Below, piece after piece: positions 14,681 through 20,492 of a stretch of 20,492 nucleotides of DNA (the first letter of the stretch is position 1; every line of letters begins with the position of its first letter). The notes under the pieces are model-generated. The model ran no database searches and was not told the DNA's origin. It was given only the letters and a program-made list of their open reading frames with translations. Source of the DNA: an uncultured Bacilli bacterium (GTDB lineage Bacteria > Bacillota_I > Bacilli_A > RF39 > UBA660). A program made the translations under genes and the position numbers. The stretch is from assembly GCA_947588865.1 (NCBI GenBank), contig CANPYQ010000010.1:1-20492 (forward strand), read 5' to 3'.

Positions 14681-15044
14681 TGTTAATATTTCTCCTTTCA
14701 TATATTAATTTTTTCATTTTTTTTATCATTTTTTTATCCGTGTTCTTTTTAGGCTTGATGTCTAATGAATATAATAACGCATTATAAGGAATCAAAACAT
14801 CTGTTCTTACATAAACCTCACCCACATTTTCACAACTTGAAATACCAGTTTTTGTATAAATACTATCATCAAATAAATCAATATATTTAACTTTATCTTT
14901 AACGATTTTTCTATATACAAAAGTTTCCTTGTATAATTTTCCATGCATATGTAATTTATAATAATCATCATAATATCTTGAATCAACAATGTAAATTAAT
15001 GCATAAAAAACATTATCTGATAAATACTTATTTTTAGAATTCAT
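14664..15044 (-). CDS. Hypothetical protein between rpsO and pnp
   Basis: The 126-residue protein starts at ATG 15044 with AGGAGG 7-8 bases upstream, a strong site; an upstream extension of nine residues is less likely. It is basic at the C-terminus (KKNTDKKMIKKMKKLIYERR) and Tyr/Asp-rich before that, with no signal peptide or membrane segment. I recognise no family. It is inserted between two genes normally adjacent and overlaps the pnp start, so translation of pnp may be coupled to it. The basic tail could fit RNA binding, but that is only a guess. Confidence 0.75.
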   Translation of the reverse strand: MNSKNKYLSDNVFYALIYIVDSRYYDDYYKLHMHGKLYKETFVYRKIVKDKVKYIDLFDDSIYTKTGISSCENVGEVYVRTDVLIPYNALLYSLDIKPKKNTDKKMIKKMKKLIYERRNINSEKNI

Positions 15045-15057
15045 AATCGCTCCTCCT

Positions 15058-15086
15058 AAAATTAAAGACACTCAAAAAGAGTGTCT
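15058..15086 (-). terminator. Terminator or attenuator after rpsO
   Basis: An 8-bp stem AGACACTC (15086-15079) with GAGTGTCT (15073-15066) and a five-base loop is followed by TTAATTTT. It lies between rpsO and the small gene. With no promoter visible downstream, pnp expression probably depends on read-through. Confidence 0.7.
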
Positions 15087-15102
15087 ACGATTTATTAAAT
15101 TG

Positions 15103-15372
15103 TTATTTTCTTAATCCTAAATCTTTAACTATTTTACGATATCTAGTAACATCGTTTTTAATTAAATAATTAAGTAAACTTTTTCTTTGACCAACTTTGT
15201 GTAAAAGACCACGCTTAGAGTGATTATCATGTTTATGTGTTTTAAAATGTTCAGTCAAAGTATTAATCTCTTCAGTTAAAATAGCAATTTGTACTTCTAT
15301 TGAACCAGTATCAGTCTCACTTTTTCCAAATTTTTTAACTAATTCTGCTTTTTTCTCTTTTGTTAAAGCCAT
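15103..15372 (-). CDS. rpsO: 30S ribosomal protein S15
   Basis: The 89-residue protein MALTKEKKAELVKKFG... is of standard S15 length. It carries the conserved GSIEVQIAILTEEI, KHDNHSKRGL and RKSLLNYL segments. The ATG at 15372 is chosen because AGAGGAG precedes it and matches the family start; a longer in-frame extension begins in the leader. S15 binds the 16S rRNA three-way junction early in 30S assembly. It has its own promoter and a structured leader, and is followed by a hairpin, then the small gene and pnp. Confidence 0.97.
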   Translation of the reverse strand: MALTKEKKAELVKKFGKSETDTGSIEVQIAILTEEINTLTEHFKTHKHDNHSKRGLLHKVGQRKSLLNYLIKNDVTRYRKIVKDLGLRK

Positions 15373-15402
15373 AATTTTCTCCTCTCTATAAATTCGCTTA
15401 CA

Positions 15403-15435
15403 CCTAGTGAAAAATTGGAGTATTTCCTCACCAAG
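15403..15435 (-). promoter_or_regulatory. Candidate S15 autoregulatory leader structure
   Basis: In the rpsO leader CUUGGUGA (15435-15428) pairs with UCACUAGG (15410-15403) over 8 bp, with adjacent G-C and G.U pairs, the type of G.U/G-C motif S15 recognises in 16S rRNA. A short inner GGA/UCC stem lies within the loop. S15 autoregulation of its mRNA is known in several bacteria; this specific element is inferred. Confidence 0.5.
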
Positions 15436-15451
15436 AAATAAGTACACTAAT

Positions 15452-15480
15452 AATATACACTATTTTTTATAAATATGCAA
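15452..15480 (-). promoter_or_regulatory. rpsO promoter
   Basis: TTGCAT (15480-15475), a 17-base spacer and TATATT (15457-15452) on the minus strand form a promoter between aspS and rpsO. The start near 15445 gives a leader of about 70 bases holding the structure at 15403-15435. Confidence 0.6.
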
Positions 15481-15494
15481 GTAATATTTTACAA

Positions 15495-17234
15495 CTACCT
15501 AATTTTAATATGAACCTCTCTCAATTGCTGTTCAGATAATTCACTAGGACATCCCATCATTGAATCAGAACCTGATACACTCATAGGGAATGCTTGAACT
15601 TCTCTTAAATTTGGTTCATCTTTAAGTAACATTATAATTCTATCAATACCTGGTGCCATACCTGCATGAGGTGGTACCCCATATTTAAATGCATTATAAA
15701 GTGAACTAAATCTCGTTTCAAGTACATCTTTTGAATAACCAACTATACTAAATGCCTTTTCTAATGAATTTAAATCGTGATTCCTAACAGCACCAGATGC
15801 CATTTCATTTCCATTACAAACAAAGTCAAATTGATATGCAATAATATCCTCAACATTTTCACTATTTAAAGCATCAATTCCACCTTGTGGCATACTAAAT
15901 GGGTTATGACAAAATTCATATTTGTCTTCTTCTTCATTGTATTCAAACATTGGGAAATCATTTATTATACAAAATTCATATTTATTTTGATCTATTAAGC
16001 CTAATTTTTTTCCTAATTCTGTTCTTATCATACCTGCATTTTTACAAGCAATTTTTTCCTTTTTGTCAGCAATAAAGAATAATACACTATTTTCTTTTAA
16101 ATCTGCTCTATCTATTAAAGATTTTCTATCCTCATCAGTTAAAAATTTATCAATAGGTCCCTTAAATGTTTCATCTTTCATTAAAGTTATATAACCGATT
16201 CCAGGCATACCAATACTTGATGCATAATCTACTAATTCATTAAACCAACTATTAGATTTATCGCCTATATTATCTACTTTAATACCTCTAACATAAGCAC
16301 CTCTAAATGGTTTAAATTCTGAATCTGTAAATATATCTGATATATCTATTATTTCAAGTGGATTTCTAAGATCTGGCTTGTCGGTACCATATTTTAACAT
16401 AGCTTCTTTATACGAAATTCTTCTAAATGGTTTAGGCGAAACTTCTCTATCAGAAAATTTAGTAAATGTATCATAGAAAATATCCTCGCCAACTTTATAT
16501 ACATCTTCTTCATCTACGAATGACATTTCAAAATCTAATTGATAAAATTCTAAAGTTCTATCACTTCTACAATCTTCATCTCTAAAACAAGGAGCTATTT
16601 GATAATATTTGTCAAATCCTGATACCATAAGAATTTCTTTGAACACCTGTGGAGCTTGAGGTAAAGCATAAAATTTACCATGAAGTTTTCTTGATGGAAT
16701 TATAAAGTCTCTCGCTCCTTCAGGAGAAGATGCAGTAATTATTGGCGTTTGAACTTCTGTAAAATCTAAACTATCCATTTTATTTCTCAAAAATTTCAAA
16801 ACTTCGGCACGCAAATTTATATTATTTCTTACCTTTTCATTTCTAAGGTCTAAATAACGGTATTTAAGTCTTATATCTTCACTTACATTTGTACTTGTTA
16901 CAATTTCAAAAGGAAGTTCATTTGGAGCCTTACCTAAAACTTCTATACTTTGAACCAATATTTCAATAGTACCTGTAGCTATGTGATCATTATAATCATC
17001 TATATCCCTTTTTCTAACAGTTCCTTTTACAGTAACACTAGATTCTTTAGTTAATCCATCAAACATAGTATCATCATTACTTACTATTTGAACTATACCT
17101 TTTTCATCTCTTATGTCTATAAATATAACACCACCATGGTCACGTATATTAGCTATCCAGCCTGCTACCTTAACCTCTTTACCGACATAAGATTCATCTA
17201 TATTTCCGCAATATACTGTTCTATATTTACTCAT
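15495..17234 (-). CDS. aspS: Aspartyl-tRNA synthetase, probably non-discriminating
   Basis: The 579-residue class II synthetase is of bacterial length with an anticodon-binding OB domain (about 1-105), catalytic core and inserted GAD-like domain. Motif 2 is FRDEDCRSDRTLEF (217-230) and motif 3 is GMAPGIDRIIMLL near the end. The ATG at 17234 is one base after the gatB stop; GGAG lies about 10 bases upstream. The OB segment reads NIRDHGGVIFID with His33, matching the Pseudomonas non-discriminating form rather than the Leu of E. coli. The other specificity position is Asp by my alignment, not the Lys of E. coli. A non-discriminating enzyme would charge tRNA-Asn with Asp for GatCAB to amidate; the neighbouring gatCAB and tRNA-Asn support this. 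Confidence 0.95.
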   Translation of the reverse strand: MSKYRTVYCGNIDESYVGKEVKVAGWIANIRDHGGVIFIDIRDEKGIVQIVSNDDTMFDGLTKESSVTVKGTVRKRDIDDYNDHIATGTIEILVQSIEVLGKAPNELPFEIVTSTNVSEDIRLKYRYLDLRNEKVRNNINLRAEVLKFLRNKMDSLDFTEVQTPIITASSPEGARDFIIPSRKLHGKFYALPQAPQVFKEILMVSGFDKYYQIAPCFRDEDCRSDRTLEFYQLDFEMSFVDEEDVYKVGEDIFYDTFTKFSDREVSPKPFRRISYKEAMLKYGTDKPDLRNPLEIIDISDIFTDSEFKPFRGAYVRGIKVDNIGDKSNSWFNELVDYASSIGMPGIGYITLMKDETFKGPIDKFLTDEDRKSLIDRADLKENSVLFFIADKKEKIACKNAGMIRTELGKKLGLIDQNKYEFCIINDFPMFEYNEEEDKYEFCHNPFSMPQGGIDALNSENVEDIIAYQFDFVCNGNEMASGAVRNHDLNSLEKAFSIVGYSKDVLETRFSSLYNAFKYGVPPHAGMAPGIDRIIMLLKDEPNLREVQAFPMSVSGSDSMMGCPSELSEQQLREVHIKIR

Positions 17235-17235
17235 T

Positions 17236-18657
17236 TTATCTTTTCTCCATTTCTTCACGAATTATGTTTGCAGTTATACTTGGATTTGCCTGTCCACGAG
17301 TTTGCTTCATTACTTGACCAACAAAATAATCAAATGTATTCTTACCTTTTCTATGATCCTCAATTAAATCAGGTCTTTCATCAAGTAATTTAATAACTAT
17401 ATCACGGATAGTTTTATCGTCAGTAATTTGAGTCATACCAAGCTCTTTTACTACAATTTTTGGTTCTTTATTTTCCTCAATACATTTAAAGAATACCTGT
17501 TTACTTTGTTTAGACGATATTTTACCTTCATCAACCATATGTATTAATTCACATAACATTTGTGGGGTTAAATATAATTCATCTATAGTTTTTTCATATT
17601 TATTTAAGTAACCTAAAATCATTGTTGTTATAAAATTAGCGCTACTTTTAGGATTAACTTTGAGTTTAATAGTTTCTTCAAAATAATCAGAAACTTTCTT
17701 GTCCCTTACTATTATGTCCGAATCATACCTAGATAAACCATATTCGTTCATATATTTTTGTATTCTTTCATATTGAAGCATAGGAATCTCACTTCTAATT
17801 TCATCTATCAAAGAGTTTTCAATTTTGATTGGTGGAATATTAGGCTCTATATAGTATTTATAATCAACAGCATCTACTTTAGAACGCATTGGATATGTTT
17901 TTAAATCTTCATCATCAAAGCGCCTAGTTTCTTGCATAACTTTTCCACCACTTTTAAGTATTTCAGTTTGCCTTTTAATTTCATATTCTATAGCAAGTCT
18001 TACATTATTAAAACTATTAATATTTTTCATTTCTACTTTGGTACCTAATTCAGTAGCGTTTTCCTCCATTAATGAAACATTAACATCACATCTCATCTGT
18101 CCTCTATCTGTCCTTGCTTCTGATACCCCAGTATATAAGAATATTCCTTTGAGCGCCTCTAGAAATGTTATCGCTTCATCAGCAGAATGAAGACAAGGCT
18201 CTGTAACCGTTTCTAATAATGGAACCCCTGCTCTATTGTAATCTATTAAAGAATAATTACCAAAATGATCAAGAGAGGCTGTATCCTCCTCAAGATGAAT
18301 ATTATTAATTTCTACTTTCTTATCTTCACCATTTACATTTATCATAACATATCCATTAACTCCAACCTGTTTTGTTTCTTGTGTTATCTGATACCCTTTT
18401 GGAAGATCTGGATAATAATAATTTTTTCTATCAAACATAACTATATCTGGAGTTTTACAATTAAGTGCAAGTGCCATTTTTAAAGACTTGCGAAAGGCAT
18501 CCTTATTTGCCACTGGAAGAATACCTGGAAGTCCAATATCTACTGTATCTATGTTTTCATTTGGATACTCAGAATATGTGTTTCTAGCACTTGAGAAATT
18601 TTTTGAATTTGTCTTAACCTCACAGTGTACTTCAAGTCCTATAACTACTTTATACAT
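17236..18657 (-). CDS. gatB: Asp-tRNA(Asn)/Glu-tRNA(Gln) amidotransferase subunit B
   Basis: GatB is the tRNA-binding and kinase subunit of GatCAB, which converts Asp-tRNA(Asn) and/or Glu-tRNA(Gln) to the amidated forms. The 473-residue length is normal. The cradle domain begins MYKVVIGLEVHCEVKT with the conserved LEVH, and the C-terminal YqeY-like tail ends VGQVMKQTRGQANP. Two adjacent ATGs (18660, 18657) are possible; the second is preferred because AAGGAGG is six bases before it. The start overlaps the gatA stop, so translation is coupled. aspS follows by one base. Confidence 0.95.
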   Translation of the reverse strand: MYKVVIGLEVHCEVKTNSKNFSSARNTYSEYPNENIDTVDIGLPGILPVANKDAFRKSLKMALALNCKTPDIVMFDRKNYYYPDLPKGYQITQETKQVGVNGYVMINVNGEDKKVEINNIHLEEDTASLDHFGNYSLIDYNRAGVPLLETVTEPCLHSADEAITFLEALKGIFLYTGVSEARTDRGQMRCDVNVSLMEENATELGTKVEMKNINSFNNVRLAIEYEIKRQTEILKSGGKVMQETRRFDDEDLKTYPMRSKVDAVDYKYYIEPNIPPIKIENSLIDEIRSEIPMLQYERIQKYMNEYGLSRYDSDIIVRDKKVSDYFEETIKLKVNPKSSANFITTMILGYLNKYEKTIDELYLTPQMLCELIHMVDEGKISSKQSKQVFFKCIEENKEPKIVVKELGMTQITDDKTIRDIVIKLLDERPDLIEDHRKGKNTFDYFVGQVMKQTRGQANPSITANIIREEMEKR

Positions 18658-20095
18658 CATATTCCTCCTTTATGAGCCCTTTATAGCCCAATTCTTCTTC
18701 TATTTTATTAGCAATATTAAGAGTTAATCCATCTTCAAATACTCTACCTGTAATATTTATTCCGATAGGCATACCATCTACAAAACCATTTGGAATAGTT
18801 ATACTAGGAAATCCTCCAAAATTTCCTATTGCCATATGATTTTCAAGTATCAAATATCTATCAGACATTCTATCAATTTCTGAATCAAATGTAGGAGCAA
18901 CTCCACCACTCGCAGGAAGTATCATAGCATCATAATACTTGAATAATTCATTCATTTTGTCCACTATAATCCTTCTTAAGCGTTGTGCATTTTTAAATAA
19001 CCTTTCTTGGTTTTCTCTTTGAAGAATATAACTACCTAATATAAATCTTCTTTTAATCAATTCACTAAAACCTTTTGTTCTAGCATCAAACATTATTTCA
19101 TTTATATTATTTCCTTCGCCTCTAGGGCCAAAAGGAATTCCTGTAAGGTTGGAATTATTGCTTGTTGCTTCTGCGCAACTTATCGTCATGTATGAAGGAT
19201 ATATTGCTTTTAATAATTTCTCATCAAATGATACTTCTTCTACATCGAATCCTATTTTTTTACAACGCTTAATTGTTTCTTTAAATTTATTTAATATCTC
19301 AAGTGTTTCATTTCCTGCTTCTTTATAAAGTTCAGGATCTGTTATTTCTTTTATATAAAATAATTTTTTACCTTTAATATCGTTATCTATAACATCAATG
19401 TATTTTATATCTTCATCAGGTAAAGAAGTCATATCACGTTCATCTTTTCCCTTCAATACATCAGTAACAATAGCAGCATCTTTGACACATCTAGTAAAAC
19501 AACCAACATGGTCCAAACTAGATGCAAATGCGAAAAGTCCATATCTAGATATTCTACCATATGTTGGCTTAAAACCTACAACACCTCCAAAAGCAGCAGG
19601 TTTTCTAATAGAATCTCCCGTATCTGAGCCTATTGAAAATGGTACGATTCCAAGTGCAACTGCACAAGCAGAACCAGCAGATGAACCTCCAATTTCATGA
19701 TTTTTATTCCAAGGATTTCGAACTATACCAGTATGTCCAGTTGTTCCAGTTCCGCCCATTGCAAGTTCATCTAAAACAGTCTTACCAACAAGTAATGCAC
19801 CAGCACTTTTTAACTTTTTATAAATAGTTGCATCGTAAACTGGCACATAATCTTTTAATATATTTGAAGATGCCGTTGAAAGTATTCCTTTAGTAGAAAA
19901 ATTGTCCTTAAGTGCATATGGTATGCCACTTAATAAGGAATCGGATTTTTCTTCTTTTTTTTCATCCAGTATCGTAACAAACGAATTGAACTCATCTTGA
20001 TATTTATGTGCTTTCAAATTAGCCTCTTTAAATAATTCATCACTTGTTATTTTAGATTCATCTAATTCTTTTCTCAATTCTAATATAGTTTTCAT
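18650..20095 (-). CDS. gatA: Asp-tRNA(Asn)/Glu-tRNA(Gln) amidotransferase subunit A
   Basis: GatA is the glutaminase/amidase subunit that releases ammonia from glutamine. The 481-residue protein has the amidase signature with catalytic triad Lys63 (ALKDNF), cis-Ser138 (GGSSAGSA) and Ser162 (GSDTGDS). The spacings (75 and 24 residues) agree with those I recall for Staphylococcus GatA. GSDTGDS has Asp where Gly is usual in Bacillus. The ATG overlaps the gatC stop by four bases (ATGA), and GGTGGG is the ribosome site. Cytoplasmic. Confidence 0.96.
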   Translation of the reverse strand: MKTILELRKELDESKITSDELFKEANLKAHKYQDEFNSFVTILDEKKEEKSDSLLSGIPYALKDNFSTKGILSTASSNILKDYVPVYDATIYKKLKSAGALLVGKTVLDELAMGGTGTTGHTGIVRNPWNKNHEIGGSSAGSACAVALGIVPFSIGSDTGDSIRKPAAFGGVVGFKPTYGRISRYGLFAFASSLDHVGCFTRCVKDAAIVTDVLKGKDERDMTSLPDEDIKYIDVIDNDIKGKKLFYIKEITDPELYKEAGNETLEILNKFKETIKRCKKIGFDVEEVSFDEKLLKAIYPSYMTISCAEATSNNSNLTGIPFGPRGEGNNINEIMFDARTKGFSELIKRRFILGSYILQRENQERLFKNAQRLRRIIVDKMNELFKYYDAMILPASGGVAPTFDSEIDRMSDRYLILENHMAIGNFGGFPSITIPNGFVDGMPIGINITGRVFEDGLTLNIANKIEEELGYKGLIKEEYDV

Positions 20096-20385
20096 TCACC
20101 CACCACCTTTGGTACCTTAACTTGATTTGCTTTAGTTTCTTTTGCATTAGCTAATACTTCTTCATTTGTTAAACAATCTTTTGCCTCATCTTCTCTAAGA
20201 TGTGCATGATAAATTACATATGGAAATGTCATTGGTTCAACTTTTGATATATTATCTATTTTCCCTATAAGTGCCATATGCTTTTCAATTGTTTCAAATT
20301 CTTTAAGTGTCCTATCATACCCTTCATCATCCATGTCAAACATAAGTTTAGCTGCATAATCTTTGAGTTTTTCTTTTGTTACCAT
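20092..20385 (-). CDS. gatC: Asp-tRNA(Asn)/Glu-tRNA(Gln) amidotransferase subunit C
   Basis: GatC is the small belt that stabilises GatA-GatB. The 97-residue protein has the typical KLMFDMDDEGYDRTLKEF start and the VEPMTFP loop. AAGGAGG precedes ATG 20385. Only about 25 bases separate it from the terminator hairpin after tRNA-Asn and no promoter is evident there, so expression probably depends on read-through from the tRNA unit. Confidence 0.9.
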   Translation of the reverse strand: MVTKEKLKDYAAKLMFDMDDEGYDRTLKEFETIEKHMALIGKIDNISKVEPMTFPYVIYHAHLREDEAKDCLTNEEVLANAKETKANQVKVPKVVGE

Positions 20386-20410
20386 AAATATCCTCCTTTA
20401 TTAACATAAA

Positions 20411-20436
20411 CAAAAAAACAAGTCATAAGACTTGTT
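20411..20436 (-). terminator. Intrinsic terminator after tRNA-Asn
   Basis: AACAAGTC (20436-20429) pairs with GACTTGTT (20424-20417) around a 4-base loop and is followed by a run of T's (20418-20412) on the minus strand. It lies between tRNA-Asn and gatC. Confidence 0.8.
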
Positions 20437-20447
20437 ACTATTTTTAA

Positions 20448-20492
20448 TGGCGCCTGATGTAGGACTCGAACCTACGACCTAACGGTTAACAG
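20448..20492 (-). tRNA. tRNA-Asn (anticodon GUU), 3' portion
   Basis: The minus-strand sequence holds the anticodon loop CTGTTAA with anticodon GTT, a 5-base variable loop AGGTC, a T arm GTAGG-TTCGAGT-CCTAC, the 3' acceptor strand ATCAGGC, discriminator G and encoded CCA ending at 20448. The 5' half is outside the window. Discriminator G and anticodon both agree with tRNA-Asn. Confidence 0.92.

Noticed and set aside
14681..14701. ATG at 14701 as the pnp start
   Set aside because: No ribosome site precedes it, AAGGAG lies inside it, and the extra residues are not seen in family members.
18265..18727. Plus-strand open frames inside gatB
   Set aside because: Hydrophobic-looking shadows of the real frame; no promoter or ribosome site.
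20386..20410. A T-box or separate promoter for gatC
   Set aside because: The gap is about 25 bases, with no T-box sequence, no -35/-10 pair of quality, and a tRNA gene immediately upstream.
1..20492. CRISPR arrays, insertion sequences, attachment sites
   Set aside because: No spaced direct repeats, transposase motifs or flanking terminal repeats were found by reading; the genes are mostly core or surface functions.
1..20492. Mycoplasma-type code (TGA as Trp)
   Set aside because: tadB and gatC end at TGA at positions that fit their families and neighbours, and Trp codons are TGG, for example in rnhC.

Overview
The window is visibly AT-rich. It encodes a Gram-positive-type (monoderm) bacterium of the Firmicutes, probably a gut-type lineage of the class Bacilli (RF39/Erysipelotrichia-like). 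That placement is inference from gene content, strong AGGAGG-type ribosome sites, extended -10 promoters and protein sequence style. TGA is used as a stop (the TadB-like gene and gatC) and TGG as Trp, so this is not the Mycoplasma code. All genes lie on the minus strand except rnhC.

Layout, left to right. (1) Positions 1-742 hold the 5' part of a prepilin-like surface protein running off the window edge; its consensus promoter has eight G's between -35 and -10. (2) Positions 839-2403 hold a membrane-anchored acidic protein of unknown role and a CvpA family protein. (3) rnhC (RNase HIII) is divergent from cvpA. (4) Positions 3464-4819 hold a two-gene operon of unrecognised proteins, convergent with rnhC across interlocked terminators. 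(5) One minus-strand operon from 12361 down to 4881 encodes two TadE-like pseudopilins, a CpaE/TadZ-like ATPase, CpaF/TadA, a TadB with an unusual N-terminal Ig-like domain, TadC, MurC and a membrane-anchored phosphodiester glycosidase. (6) Positions 12551-15372 hold rpsO, a small unknown gene and pnp. (7) Positions 15495-20492 hold tRNA-Asn(GUU), gatC, gatA, gatB and aspS.

How the genes fit together. The right end looks like a complete indirect Asn-tRNA synthesis cassette: a probably non-discriminating AspRS (His33 as in Pseudomonas), the GatCAB amidotransferase and tRNA-Asn. The rpsO/pnp block is a classic translation/RNA-decay pair with a leader that may bind S15. The middle operon couples a compact Tad-type secretion/pilus machine to cell-wall precursor synthesis and an external glycan-active enzyme, suggesting a cell-surface role. 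No Flp pilin or prepilin peptidase is visible here, so they must lie elsewhere if the machine works.

Most notable candidates: the poly-G promoter that could phase-vary the prepilin gene; the extracellular Ig-like (DUF5011-type) domain on TadB; the tRNA-Asn/gatCAB/aspS cassette; and the structured rpsO leader. No CRISPR array, insertion sequence or transposase was seen, and no gene-free stretch reaches 300 bases (the longest is about 190).
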